In this document: in pieces, positions 26,430-36,729 of the stretch
Layout of the letters: the number at the start of each line of letters is the position of its first letter
Numbering within the stretch: position 1 is the stretch's first letter
From: Bin80 sp965208025
GTDB lineage: Bacteria > Bacteroidota > Rhodothermia > Rhodothermales > Bin80
Reading direction: 5' to 3'
NCBI GenBank assembly: GCA_965208025.1
Contig: OZ242302.1
Coordinates: 1,488,001 to 1,552,000 of the forward strand
Length of the DNA: 64,000 nucleotides
Program-made: the position numbers and the translations under genes
Notes under the pieces: model-generated
Told to the model about the DNA's origin: nothing
The model's input: only the letters and a program-made list of their open reading frames with translations
Databases searched by the model: none

Positions 26430-27233
26430 ACACGGGGTGGAACTCTTTGAGTCACTGATTCCTGTTTGATCAAGAAGTAGGTGAACGATTTCGTGCAACA
26501 AGGAAAATGACATGGCGAGGGCAGGGTCCGTACAATTGATTACGATGAGTGGGGCGACCTCATCCGAAATCACAAATGCTCCGAATAAGTCAGTAGACAT
26601 TTGACTGTGCCAACTCCCCAGATTGTTCTTCTGAATGACAAAGATGCCCGAACGCTCACATGAAGAACGAAGTAGCTTAAAGGCTTCCCCCTTGTTCGGT
26701 TGTGCATAGTATTGGTCAGATGTACACTGATCGCTTAGTACAGACTGCAAACTATCAAGCGCATACTGAATCAAGTTTTTATATTTCGAGCGAGGCATTT
26801 GTTGAAGTTCATGCTCCATAGATGGAGTTTCGCTTGGTAAAGCCCATTTTTGCCTCAACTCACCTACAAATGGAAGATTCTCATTCTCCTCCTCCAACTC
26901 CAATGTGGACTTTATCAGTTGCTGACTGCACTTCGCATAACGAAGAAGTGCTGACACGAGGGCCTTCTCCTTCGGGAAATATTGCCTTGATTGTCCTCGA
27001 AAATCAATCCCATAGTTGGATGGAGTGGGAATTGCTTCAAGATAGAATGTGATTGGAGGCCGTCTGTATTGCTTTGCCATTCTGAGAAGGACAGGACGAG
27101 AGGGTAGGATCTTACCAAGCTCAATCTCCTCGAGCTTATGTTCGACTATCTGAATCTTTCTGGCAGCCTCTGGAATTGTTAACCCCGCAGTTTCGCGGGC
27201 CCAGACCAAGATTGCAGGATTCACTGGTATCAT
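26430..27233 (-). pseudogene. XRE-ImmA/IrrE-type protein, 3'-truncated
   Basis: From ATG 27233 the protein has an N-terminal helix-turn-helix (about residues 8-60: WARETAGLTIPEAARKI, IELGKILPSRPVLLRMAKQY), the FYLEAIP motif typical of XRE-ImmA fusions, then the peptidase domain with VINCTDPALAMSFSLLHEIVHLLL, where HEIVH is the zinc site. About 265 residues are native. After SDSKSSTPCL the frame runs into the opposite strand of the IS1634-like fragment and the usual C-terminal part (second Glu ligand region, GPTFVRLVL-type tail) is missing. Such proteins act as proteolytic regulators of stress, toxin or mobile-element genes. Confidence 0.78.
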
Positions 27234-27787
27234 TTTGAAAGCGGAAAGCTTCTCTGATCACTCAGTTCAATATGCAAGATTAGAGATAATGCAGGTAGAC
27301 CGGTCCCCTATCAATAAAGCGACTTTACGAATAGGTTATGTCCTAATGCCAAAAAGTAAAAATAAAAAATTATACGTAGATCAATCTTGGTCAATTGATA
27401 CGCTCAGTTCATCGGAATAAGCACCGACTCAATTCATGATCCTCGTGAAACTGAAGGTGCTGAAATGATCTGTACCTCAACCAACCCTGCAAGACCCGTG
27501 CTGCAAAGAAATGGTGTCCATCATTACATTCATTGGAACAAATTGAGAGATTTTCTTTTAGCCTGTGAGTTGAGTTGCTCGGGTACATATGCCATTGTAC
27601 GTCTCAAACTACAGCCCACTTTTATATTTTTAAGAGAATTTTTGCCTCCGCAGTAAATCACTGTCTAATTAAGGATCTGTTTATGTCTCTTATGACTTTT
27701 GAAGATATTTCAATGATTCCCATGGATCAGTTTACTTCCAAAATACTGGTTATCAAATCCTCCTGTCCCAGCTACCTGTGAGCAATC
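27234..27787. other. Intergenic region between XRE-ImmA remnant and photolyase gene
   Basis: No gene is supported. Two plus-strand readings of about 60 codons (27235-27420, 27465-27656) lack domains and start context. The photolyase promoter should lie near the right edge. Confidence 0.35.
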
Positions 27788-29287
27788 ATGCAGATTGTCT
27801 GGTTCAAACGTGATCTAAGGGTTCACGATCATACAGCACTAACCCAAGCTGCTCAGCATGGGACAGTTTTGCCTATCTACATCGTAGAGCCTGAACTCTG
27901 GCTACAACCTGACATGTCGGCTAGGCAGTGGGAGTTTATCGCCGAGACGCTTCTGGAGTTGCGTGAGGATTTAGCCACACTGGGCCAGCCCTTGGTCATT
28001 CGCAACGGGAATGTAATTGACATTTTGTCCGAATTCCGGACTTCAGGATTGCTTCATACGCTCTGGTCACACGAAGAAACTGGTAATGGCTGGACCTACC
28101 AACGCAATATAGATGTCGCTGCTTGGTGTAAAGCGAATGGCATATGCTGGAATGAGATCCAAAATCATGGAGTTCAACGGCCCATCCCTTCGCGTGATGG
28201 GTGGTCTGCTCGTTGGGATCAGTTTATGGCGCTTCCCCCATCTCAGCCTCCCACCTTGAGTCCTCTTGAAGTGGACCTTGGATATTTACCGACCTCCAAT
28301 GATCTGAGGCTTCACCCAGACCCATGTCCAGACCGTCAGTTGGGAGGTCGCCGCGCTGGAATAGAACGTTTGAACAGCTTCCTGAGTCAACGAGGAGAGA
28401 TGTACCAGCAGGCGATGTCCTCACCCTTAGAAGGTGCTCAGGCTTGCTCTCGGCTTTCTCCTTATCTGGCTTGGGGGGCCATATCAATGCGTGAAGTAAC
28501 CCAGGCGACAATTCTGCGGCAACGTACCTTGGAGCCATCCGCTAAGAATTGGCGCAAATCTCTGCGCTCATTTAATGGACGGCTGCACTGGCACTGTCAC
28601 TTTATCCAAAAACTGGAGGATGAGCCCTCAATTGAATTCAAAAACCTGCACCGACTATATGATGGGCTGCGCCCTGTGAAGCCAGACTCTGAACAATTGG
28701 CTGCCTGGGCGGCAGGCCAGACTGGGTATCCCCTTCTGGACGCATGTATGCGTTCACTTCGTTCAACCGGTTGGCTAAATTTTCGTATGCGTGCAATGGT
28801 AATGGCCACTGCAAGCTATCACCTCTGGTTGGACTGGCGTGCTCCTGGCCTAGAGCTTGCCCGACTATTCACTGATTATGAGCCCGGCATTCACTGGAGT
28901 CAAGTACAGATGCAGTCCGGCACCACAGGTATCAATACCATTCGAGTCTATAATCCTGTAAAACAGGGCAATGACCAAGATCCAGATGGCATTTTTACCC
29001 GGCGTTGGCTACCAGAATTATCTGAAATCCCTGATCTGTTTTTGCAAGAGCCCTGGAAAGCGCCAAACGCAACCAATGTGATCGGCAAACACTATCCCAA
29101 GCGTGTCTTTGATCATCTTGCCGCCGCCAAGATGGCTCGGCAAAAAGTGTGGGCAGTTCGAAGAGACAAGAACTTTAAATCCGAAGCCGGGAAGATCCTG
29201 GTCAAGCACGGTAGTCGAAAGCGACGAATACCAACCCCTGGCTCGAAACAATCCGGGACTCAACTCAGCCTACCATTAGAGGACTGA
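27788..29287 (+). CDS. Cryptochrome / deoxyribodipyrimidine photolyase family protein
   Basis: 499 residues. N-terminal Rossmann antenna domain (MQIVWFKRDLRVHDHTAL, LVIRNGN), the SHEETGNGWTYQRN segment, then the FAD-binding helical domain: LSPYLAWGAISMREV, FNGRLHWHCHF, YPLLDACMRSLRSTGWLNFRMRAM, and TDYEPGIHWSQVQMQSGTTGIN with RVYNPVKQGNDQDPDG. This is the classical photolyase fold with the Trp-rich substrate region; the enzyme would use light to repair UV pyrimidine dimers. Whether it is a repair enzyme or a cryptochrome-like photoreceptor cannot be settled by eye. It is followed three bases later by a DUF2256 gene. Confidence 0.88.
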   Translation: MQIVWFKRDLRVHDHTALTQAAQHGTVLPIYIVEPELWLQPDMSARQWEFIAETLLELREDLATLGQPLVIRNGNVIDILSEFRTSGLLHTLWSHEETGNGWTYQRNIDVAAWCKANGICWNEIQNHGVQRPIPSRDGWSARWDQFMALPPSQPPTLSPLEVDLGYLPTSNDLRLHPDPCPDRQLGGRRAGIERLNSFLSQRGEMYQQAMSSPLEGAQACSRLSPYLAWGAISMREVTQATILRQRTLEPSAKNWRKSLRSFNGRLHWHCHFIQKLEDEPSIEFKNLHRLYDGLRPVKPDSEQLAAWAAGQTGYPLLDACMRSLRSTGWLNFRMRAMVMATASYHLWLDWRAPGLELARLFTDYEPGIHWSQVQMQSGTTGINTIRVYNPVKQGNDQDPDGIFTRRWLPELSEIPDLFLQEPWKAPNATNVIGKHYPKRVFDHLAAAKMARQKVWAVRRDKNFKSEAGKILVKHGSRKRRIPTPGSKQSGTQLSLPLED

Positions 29288-29290
29288 GAA

Positions 29291-29464
29291 ATGCGAATGC
29301 GCAAAAAATCAGACCTGCCTTCAAAGATCTGTCCAGTGTGCAGTCGGCCATTCACATGGCGTAAAAAGTGGACCAACAACTGGGAAAAAGTTCGTTACTG
29401 CTCCGAGCGATGCAGGCGCAAAGCATGGACAGTTCTCATTGATTTATCTTGGGAATCCATATGA
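29291..29464 (+). CDS. DUF2256 zinc-ribbon-like small protein
   Basis: 57 residues, too short for many gene finders. KICPVCSRPFTWRKKW, then KVRYCSERCRRKAW, is the DUF2256 signature: two CxxC-type pairs that probably hold one zinc. It starts three bases after the photolyase stop, so the two are surely co-transcribed. In my recollection DUF2256 genes are often found next to photolyase or cryptochrome genes; the role is unknown. Confidence 0.85.
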   Translation: MRMRKKSDLPSKICPVCSRPFTWRKKWTNNWEKVRYCSERCRRKAWTVLIDLSWESI

Positions 29465-29611
29465 ATCTGTACAATCGGGACGTCAGAGAGCCTCCATCCT
29501 TTCTTAGAATTCTTGAGATAGCTCCGTTTAGGAAATTGATGAATTTGAGGAACTAAATCATCAATTCCAGTCCGTCCTTTGTCGGTACCGATTCTACCGC
29601 AGGGATTCTCT

Positions 29612-31168
29612 CTACAATCGGTCCAGAATGCGTTGTGCACTGTCCAAGTACTCTTTCTGTCTATCTGTAGTCATTCGATCCCAGGTCCGATAAGGGTTGC
29701 CCAGCCGATGGTTACGACGTAGTTTATCGCCGTTACGAACCAGAAAGTCCCAATACAATGGATTAAAAGGACATGCATCTGGGCCCGTCTTCTTCTTCAC
29801 ATCATAACGACAGGCACCACAATAATTTGACATCTTATTAATGTAGTTTCCGCTCGCTGCATATGGCTTGGAAGCCATGAGCCCTCCATCCGCAAACTGG
29901 CTCATACCGATTACGTTTGGTGCCTCAACCCACTCGTATGCGTCGGAGTAAACCGCCAAATACCACTCATGGACCTCAAAAGGATCTATCCCGGCCAGTA
30001 GAGCAAAATTGCCCGTGATCATCAGCCGTTGGATATGATGCGCATAAGCTTCGTCATGTGTCTGTGAAATCACCTTGGACATACACGCCATGTCAGTTTC
30101 ACCTGTCCAATAAAAATCCGGCAACGAGCGATGAGCATCCAAATAGTTTTCTTCCGTATAACCTGGCATCTGCAGCCAATAGATTCCGCGGATATACTCA
30201 CGCCATCCAATGATTTGGCGAATATATCCCTCCACGGCATTCAGCGGAGCACCTCCTTCATAGTAGGCCTGCTCCACTCTTCTACATATTTCAAGTGGTG
30301 ATAAAAAGCCAATATTCAGATATTGCGAGAGCACAGAGTGATACATGAATGGCTCATCTGAGAGCATTGCATCTTGATAATCGCCGAATTGTGGCAACAC
30401 GATCTGTACAAAATTCTCCAATACGTCCAGTGCCCCCTCTCGGTTAACAGCGAACCAGAATGGACGCAGCGCTCCAAAATGATGACTGAATTGAGACTCC
30501 ACCAGTTGAAGAACCTCCTCAGTAATCTGATCGGACGCAAATTGTAGTGGGCGAGGAATAGATGTATCTGTTTTGGCAGGTTTTCTATTTTCTATATCAT
30601 AATTCCATTTGCCTCCCTCTGGGTCAGTCCCTGACATGAGTAGTCCCGTCTTCCGGCGCATCTCTCGATAGAAATATTCCATTCGTAACTGCTTACGTCC
30701 CTCTGCCCATTGTTGAAACTCATGATGGCTCGCAATAAAACGGTCATCTGGAATGACCTCGAGTCCAGCGCAATCGGTGAAAGCTTCTACCAGCCGATAT
30801 TCTCCCGGCTCGGTAACGATTGCGGTGAATAGATTTAATTCGCGCCTTGCACGCTTTATTTCACCTACGAGGCTACCCGTATTTTCGGGGTCATCCAAAC
30901 GTATATATCGCACCTTCCATCCCAAGCGAATGAGATCTTGGGAGAAATGCCGCATGGACGACAGGATGAACGCAATTTTCTTGGGATGATGAGGGACATT
31001 CTGCGTCTCATCTTGAACTTCAGCCATGAGGATGATATCATGACTCGGGTCACCAACACGCAGGGCTGGAAGATCTGGAGAAAGTTGATCCCCCAAAATC
31101 ACAACCAACCGGGAAGCGGATGTTTGTCTATCACTCCATTTCATGCAAGGATTGGGGCTGTCATTCAC
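29612..31168 (-). CDS. FeS-BCP type cryptochrome/photolyase (PhrB-like)
   Basis: 518 residues, convergent with the DUF2256 gene. The N-terminal DPRP domain reads LVVILGDQLSPDLPAL and FILSSMRHFSQDL. The C-terminal half has the FAD-site motifs RQIIGWREYIRG, HHIQRLMITGNFALLAGIDP and EVHEWYLAVYSDAYEWVEAPNV. Cysteines in NYCGACRYDVKKKTGPDACPFNPLYW plus an upstream Cys (DMACMSK) match the four ligands of the [4Fe-4S] cluster of bacterial (6-4) photolyase PhrB. The enzyme would repair (6-4) photoproducts, complementing the neighbouring photolyase. An internal start a few codons later (MKWSDRQ) is possible. Confidence 0.88.
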   Translation of the reverse strand: MNDSPNPCMKWSDRQTSASRLVVILGDQLSPDLPALRVGDPSHDIILMAEVQDETQNVPHHPKKIAFILSSMRHFSQDLIRLGWKVRYIRLDDPENTGSLVGEIKRARRELNLFTAIVTEPGEYRLVEAFTDCAGLEVIPDDRFIASHHEFQQWAEGRKQLRMEYFYREMRRKTGLLMSGTDPEGGKWNYDIENRKPAKTDTSIPRPLQFASDQITEEVLQLVESQFSHHFGALRPFWFAVNREGALDVLENFVQIVLPQFGDYQDAMLSDEPFMYHSVLSQYLNIGFLSPLEICRRVEQAYYEGGAPLNAVEGYIRQIIGWREYIRGIYWLQMPGYTEENYLDAHRSLPDFYWTGETDMACMSKVISQTHDEAYAHHIQRLMITGNFALLAGIDPFEVHEWYLAVYSDAYEWVEAPNVIGMSQFADGGLMASKPYAASGNYINKMSNYCGACRYDVKKKTGPDACPFNPLYWDFLVRNGDKLRRNHRLGNPYRTWDRMTTDRQKEYLDSAQRILDRL

Positions 31169-31265
31169 GGTATGCTGATGGTCACGGTGGTTCAGTCCTC
31201 AAACAGCGCACAGATGATAAAGAACTGAGTATTCTTAGAGCCGGAGGACGCATAGATTCCTTCGC

Positions 31266-34079
31266 TCACGAAGTAGTTAACAGGTCGCGAATAATTTTTG
31301 AGGCGTCATTCAATACGGAATCCAGCTTTTCGGGTTGACGTCCGCCAGCCGTAGCCAAATTGGGCTTCCCTCCGCCTCCACCCCCAATCTGACGGGCAAA
31401 ATGGCCAGCAATCTTCCCAGCATGAATTCCCGCGGATTGAAGATCATCCGTCACCACGGCCACTAAGTAAGCCTTTTCACCACTGGGATCTTTTGTACCC
31501 AGAATCCCTACACTTGAAGTATTCAGTTTATGAAGCAGATCTTGTCCCTGTGCTCTTAGCATGTCCATATTTGCATCATCAATTCGACCAGCCACTACTT
31601 GAACACCATTGACCATCACCGGATTTTTGATCAAGTGATCCAGTTGAGTTGATAGTCGCTCATGCCGAAACTGGTTCAGTTGTTTTTGGAGTAGCCGATT
31701 CGTTTCAAGAAGCTCTGCAACGGAATCCTCAATGGGATCCTTGGGCCCCTTTAATTCTCGTCTGACTCGCTCCAAAGATGTACGCTCCTGACTAACTAAT
31801 TCAACCGCGTCCATTCCTGCGATCGCTTGTACTCGACGAATTCCCGTTGCGATTGAACCCTCAGATTGTAGAATAAACAATCCAATCTCGCCCGTAGCAT
31901 TCACATGAGTTCCTCCGCATAACTCTACCGAAAATGTATTATCAAACGTAACAACACGAACCGTCTCCCCATATTTTTCCCCAAAAAGCGCCATTGCTCC
32001 CCGAGTTAATGCTTCCTGATAGGGTACATCCATATCAATGTGCGCGTGAATATTTTGCTGAATCTGCTCATTTACTCGATCCTGTACCCGCTTCAGATCA
32101 TCCACATCCACGCGTTCATAGTGACTGAAGTCAAAACGTAAATGTTCTGCTGCAACCAGCGATCCCTTCTGCTCAACTCCCGATCCCAGCACTTCCCTGA
32201 AGGCTGCATGCATCAGATGAGTCGCTGTATGATGCTTCGCAATGCGTTGGCGTCGGTCGTGATCAACCTCTGCGGTGACTGAACATTCCAGAGACGAGGG
32301 GAATCGGTCAACCCTATGAATGATTTGACCACCAACCACCTGTGTATCCGTCACCTGAATAATCTCATCTTCAAAGGCAAGAGTCCCGGTGTCGCCAATT
32401 TGCCCGCCTCGTTCGCCATAAAATGGCGTGCGATTCAGTACAATCATTTTTGACTCTGCATCCGACGATACCACAGTTGCACCCTCTAAAATGGTTGAAT
32501 CATATCCCGTAAATTCCGTCTCAAGTTCCGACGTTGCCCCAACATTGATGATCTCAATAGATTTTGCACTGCGCGCCCTGTCCTTCTGCTCCGTCATGAG
32601 TTCTTGAAATCGCTCCATGTCCACTTGGCGTCCGCGCTCTTTGGCCATGAGTTGCGTTAGATCAATCGGAAAACCGTAGGTATCATGCAAGAGGAAGGCA
32701 ATTTCTCCCGGGATTTGACTCAGCGATGCAACCGATAAAAACGATTCAGCCCGATCGCTGGCATTGATGTAGGCTTTACGCAAAAGATCCTGCGCTAATG
32801 AATCTTGAAACAGACGGTCTTTTATCTCTTCCCTCTGTTCAGATGCCAGACCGTCTATGTAGGTACATACTCGGTCAAACAGGGTCAATCCATGTCCCAA
32901 TGTCCGTAAAAATGCACGCTCCTCCCCGTAGATGTTGTCTGTAATTGATTTTTCTTTTTTGTGTAGTTCCGGGAAAGCAGATCCAAGAGTTTCAATAACA
33001 ATTGGGACTAAGTGACAAAGGAAAGGGACCTTGATATCCAACGTTGTATACCCATAGCGAACGGCGCGGCGCAGAATTCGGCGGATCACGTATCCTCTCC
33101 CCATATTGCCTGGAATCACGCCATCTGAAAGAGTCATCACAATCCCGCGTATATGATCAACGATGACACGCATGGCAATACGAACTTGATCTACACCGAG
33201 ATCAGAATCAATATCGTTATAGCCCCGAATTCCAGAATTTGGTGTTAACTCTGCCACCCGGTCAAACAGCTTGTCAAATGAATCTGTATCATAGGTACTG
33301 ATCTTACCTTGCATCACAGCTGCCAGACGTTCTAATCCCATCCCTGTATCCACATGACGGGCAGAGAGGGGCAGCAACTCCACAGGCTGGGAGCCGCTGG
33401 AATTTTTCTGGGCATTATATTGGATGAACACCAGATTCCATAACTCAATTACGGTCGGGAGATCACGATTAACGCACTGAGCTCCTGGGATTTGTTGGCG
33501 CAATTCATCTGGACGAAGATCAATATGAATTTCGGAGCATGGACCGCATGGACCTGTCTCGCCCATCATCCAGAAGTTATCTTTTGTGCTACCATACAGC
33601 ACATGTTCATCAGGGAGATACCGCTTCCATAGGGTAGCAGCCTCTTCGTCAGCTGGAAGGTGTAAGTCAGGATCTCCTGAATGCACTGTTGCATATAACC
33701 GGTCCTGAGGAAGGCCCCAGCGTTTGATCAAGAGTTCCCAGGCCATATCAATGGCCTCCTCCTTAAAGTAGTCGCCAAAACTCCAGTTGCCTAGCATTTC
33801 AAAGAACGTGTGATGGTAGGTATCATGTCCTACCTCTTCCAAGTCGTTATGCTTGCCAGATACTCGTAAGCATTTTTGGGTATCTGCGGCACGAACATAC
33901 GGTCTGATTTCCTGACCGAGGAAGACATCTTTGAATTGGGCCATGCCTGAATTGATGAATAGGAGAGTCGGATCATCTGATGGCACCAAAGATGCACTGG
34001 GGACGATCGTATGCCCCTTTTCATGGAAAAATTCCAGGAATTCGGCCCTGATCTGATTGGTGCTTCTATGTTTTGACAT
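31266..34079 (-). CDS. alaS: Alanyl-tRNA synthetase
   Basis: 937 residues. Class II core with motif FLEFFHEKGHTIVPSASLVP, editing domain with HHTATHLMHAAFREVLG and the CGGTHVNATGEIG zinc site, and C-terminal DHHA1 domain ending near GGGGGGKPNLATAGG. Charges tRNA-Ala and clears mischarged Ser and Gly. All catalytic and editing signatures are present. Monocistronic by context: a 97-base gap separates it from the photolyase start and the DUF4097 gene is divergent. Confidence 0.97.
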   Translation of the reverse strand: MSKHRSTNQIRAEFLEFFHEKGHTIVPSASLVPSDDPTLLFINSGMAQFKDVFLGQEIRPYVRAADTQKCLRVSGKHNDLEEVGHDTYHHTFFEMLGNWSFGDYFKEEAIDMAWELLIKRWGLPQDRLYATVHSGDPDLHLPADEEAATLWKRYLPDEHVLYGSTKDNFWMMGETGPCGPCSEIHIDLRPDELRQQIPGAQCVNRDLPTVIELWNLVFIQYNAQKNSSGSQPVELLPLSARHVDTGMGLERLAAVMQGKISTYDTDSFDKLFDRVAELTPNSGIRGYNDIDSDLGVDQVRIAMRVIVDHIRGIVMTLSDGVIPGNMGRGYVIRRILRRAVRYGYTTLDIKVPFLCHLVPIVIETLGSAFPELHKKEKSITDNIYGEERAFLRTLGHGLTLFDRVCTYIDGLASEQREEIKDRLFQDSLAQDLLRKAYINASDRAESFLSVASLSQIPGEIAFLLHDTYGFPIDLTQLMAKERGRQVDMERFQELMTEQKDRARSAKSIEIINVGATSELETEFTGYDSTILEGATVVSSDAESKMIVLNRTPFYGERGGQIGDTGTLAFEDEIIQVTDTQVVGGQIIHRVDRFPSSLECSVTAEVDHDRRQRIAKHHTATHLMHAAFREVLGSGVEQKGSLVAAEHLRFDFSHYERVDVDDLKRVQDRVNEQIQQNIHAHIDMDVPYQEALTRGAMALFGEKYGETVRVVTFDNTFSVELCGGTHVNATGEIGLFILQSEGSIATGIRRVQAIAGMDAVELVSQERTSLERVRRELKGPKDPIEDSVAELLETNRLLQKQLNQFRHERLSTQLDHLIKNPVMVNGVQVVAGRIDDANMDMLRAQGQDLLHKLNTSSVGILGTKDPSGEKAYLVAVVTDDLQSAGIHAGKIAGHFARQIGGGGGGKPNLATAGGRQPEKLDSVLNDASKIIRDLLTTS

Positions 34080-34194
34080 GGTGAGGAAAATTGAATCCCA
34101 TAGAACGAGATCGTATGATTCTTGTGCCTTGGAAAGAGAGGCTATTCCTTACAGAGTTGTAACCAAGTTATGATATTTTGCGTAGGTTAATTGA

Positions 34195-35265
34195 ATGAAT
34201 CCAATGATTGTTGCTATGCGTATGTACCTGAATTATTATACTCTGGTTGCACTTATTCTATCTCTTGCAGCCTTGCCTGCACAGTCGCAAGTTACACTTA
34301 CCTCTATCAGTGAGGAGTTTTCCACCTCTGAAATCAGCGGTCTTAATGTTCGCGTCTATGATGCCGACGTTTCAGTGCTTACTTCGGATGGATCAAACGT
34401 TAACGTTGAAGTGACCGTGGAGGGGAACACTCGCCGACAGGCACGGGAATATTTTGAGAAGCAGAAGATTAGCGTAAACCTTAAAGAAGATACACTCTGG
34501 GTACGCTCAAAACGAGAAAGACCCTATGGCACTTCCTCGGACTGGCGAAAGTCTGCGGATATCCAAGTCACCATTCATATCCCAACATACATACCCACAT
34601 CCATCCGTACATCGGATGGAAACCTGGAAATTGAAGAACTCACCGCTGGTGTATCACTTAGGACAAGCGATGGAGACATCCAGATTGGATCCATTTCGGG
34701 TGATGAGATCTCAATCCATACTTCAGATGGGGATGTAGACGCAGACTATCTGTCTGGATCAACATCCGTTAGCATCAGAACAAGTGATGGGGATCTTTCT
34801 TTTGGTGCTCTATCTGGAGATCAAATGAATCTACGGACCTCAGATGGTGATATAGAGATTGAGTTGGTAGAAGGAAATTTTTCTGCAATCTCCTCTGATG
34901 GAGACCTGCGCATCAGTGAAATGATTTCTTCAAATGCCGAGGTGAGAACTTCAGATGGAGACATAACCATTGATGAGGTGAACGGAAGCTTGGCACTCAG
35001 GAATATAGATGGCGATGTCGAATTAGGGATTGTAAACCCGGAGTCCGTTCAAGTATCTATATCTGACGGGGATGCAATCCTTTCAATGCCGAACGATCTT
35101 CCGGCCACATTTGATATTTCTGCCAGAGATGTAGACATGGATTCTTTTTCAGACTTCTCGGGGGAAATCACCAACACAAAAGCTAATGGGGATCTCAATG
35201 GTGGAGGTGCACTCATTCAGGTCAGGACATCTGACGGCGAGGTGGTCATGGAACGTTTGAACTAA
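34195..35265 (+). CDS. Secreted DUF4097 beta-strand repeat protein
   Basis: 356 residues with a signal peptide (hydrophobic about residues 12-30, ending LPAQSQ). The mature protein is built of repeats of about 20-24 residues centred on RTSDGD/SSDGD, seen at least nine times (IRTSDGNLEIEEL, LRTSDGDIQIGSI, IHTSDGDVDADYL, IRTSDGDLSFGAL, LRTSDGDIEIELV, VRTSDGDITIDEV and others). That regular spacing predicts a right-handed beta-solenoid, as in DUF4097/DUF2807 adhesin-like proteins. It is divergent from alaS and stands alone. Confidence 0.82.
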   Translation: MNPMIVAMRMYLNYYTLVALILSLAALPAQSQVTLTSISEEFSTSEISGLNVRVYDADVSVLTSDGSNVNVEVTVEGNTRRQAREYFEKQKISVNLKEDTLWVRSKRERPYGTSSDWRKSADIQVTIHIPTYIPTSIRTSDGNLEIEELTAGVSLRTSDGDIQIGSISGDEISIHTSDGDVDADYLSGSTSVSIRTSDGDLSFGALSGDQMNLRTSDGDIEIELVEGNFSAISSDGDLRISEMISSNAEVRTSDGDITIDEVNGSLALRNIDGDVELGIVNPESVQVSISDGDAILSMPNDLPATFDISARDVDMDSFSDFSGEITNTKANGDLNGGGALIQVRTSDGEVVMERLN

Positions 35266-35550
35266 ATTTCATCGTTTGCACCCAAAAAGTATGCAGAGTT
35301 TCTGATCCTCATGCTTTCATCTCTCCACCCATACGTTGAATATTCAGATCCGCGCTACGGATGAAGTGTAATTCTCATAGTATCCGCATATTTTTGCATC
35401 AAGGTTCCCCTTGGCGATCGCTTCAATTTGGCATCCAGGGATGACCGGATGGATACCTTGTGATCTGGTTCGTATCCATGCCCCGATCAGCGGCGGATCA
35501 CTAATTCATTGGATGCTCTGAAATAGAATATCCCCTGAATTTTGAGGGGT

Positions 35551-36729
35551 TCAGAGAGTTTCTATTATGATGGCTGTGCTTCCACCTGTTCCATGGCACA
35601 GAGCCGCAAGGCCAAGAGATTGTGCCCGTGCTCTCAGTTCGTGAATTATCGTTACAGTGATTCTTGTACCTGAGCATCCAATTGGATGCCCCAACGCGAT
35701 CGCACCCCCATTGACATTTAATTTCTCGGGGTCAATCCCTAATTCTCTCGTAAACAGTATGGAACTGAGCGAGAATGCCTCATTATTTTCAAAAAGATCT
35801 ATCTCCCCAATTCCTATCCCTGCAGAACTTAGTGCCTGACGGGCAGCCCCAGTTGGGGCTTCCACAAATCGATCCCACGAGCCAGCTGTCCAAGCGTATC
35901 CCAGAATACGAGCAATCGGCTGTAATTGATAGTGTTGAACCGCTTCTTCACTTGCAAGCAAAATTGCGGCAGATCCATCGCTGATCTGACTACTGTTCCC
36001 CGCGGTCAAGACTCCATCTTTCTGAAAGACTGGTTTGAGCGAAGCGAGCGCTTCAACGGTCGTGTCGGGGCGAATTCCCTCGTCATGCTCCAATAGCCCA
36101 TGATTCGTGCGGATCGGAGTCATCTCTGCCTGAAATCTCCCTTGAGAGGTGGCAGAATGTGCACGGGTATGAGAATTGGCCGCCACTTCATCAAGTTCAA
36201 GTCGAGTAACCTGATGCTCCCCTGCGATCCGCTCGGCCTGTTCGCCCATTGACTCACCACACATTGGATCTGAGAGACCATCGCGATACAATAAGTCAAT
36301 GACCGCCTCTTTACTCTCGGACAGGTACTTATACCCCCACCTTGCCCGACTGGAAAGTGCAAATCCAGCACCAGACATAGATTCCGATCCTCCAGCCAAG
36401 ATCAGACTTGCAGTGCCAGACTGAATGAATGAGGCGCCCATGATCAAACTCATCATCCCCGATGAGCAGACCATGTCAATCGAAACCGCATCAATTGAAT
36501 CAGGGAAACCCGCTAGTTTGGCTGCTTGACGCGCAACGAGTTGCCCATGTCCTCCGCGAAGGACGTTTCCCAATAAGATCAAACTCAGCCGTTCATCGGG
36601 GACAGAAGCTTGGTCAACAGTGGATCGGAGTACAGGCGCAGCGAGCTCTCCAGGATGGAGAGAGGATAGTGCTCCACCAAAACGACCAATTGGAGAGCGA
36701 GTTGCACTCAGAATGTAAACCTTCTTCAT
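35551..36729 (-). CDS. Acetyl-CoA acetyltransferase (thiolase)
   Basis: 392 residues. Nucleophile Cys88 in VCSSGMMS, the GHPIGCSG loop with His and the C-terminal Cys-His-Gly in LCHGTGGS are all in place, as is NENEAFS-like NNEAFSLSS. Condenses two acetyl-CoA or cleaves acetoacetyl-CoA; direction depends on pathway and no partner genes (hydroxyacyl-CoA dehydrogenase, CoA transferase) are nearby. The start overlaps the stop of the upstream YyaL-like gene by four bases. Confidence 0.92.
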   Translation of the reverse strand: MKKVYILSATRSPIGRFGGALSSLHPGELAAPVLRSTVDQASVPDERLSLILLGNVLRGGHGQLVARQAAKLAGFPDSIDAVSIDMVCSSGMMSLIMGASFIQSGTASLILAGGSESMSGAGFALSSRARWGYKYLSESKEAVIDLLYRDGLSDPMCGESMGEQAERIAGEHQVTRLELDEVAANSHTRAHSATSQGRFQAEMTPIRTNHGLLEHDEGIRPDTTVEALASLKPVFQKDGVLTAGNSSQISDGSAAILLASEEAVQHYQLQPIARILGYAWTAGSWDRFVEAPTGAARQALSSAGIGIGEIDLFENNEAFSLSSILFTRELGIDPEKLNVNGGAIALGHPIGCSGTRITVTIIHELRARAQSLGLAALCHGTGGSTAIIIETL

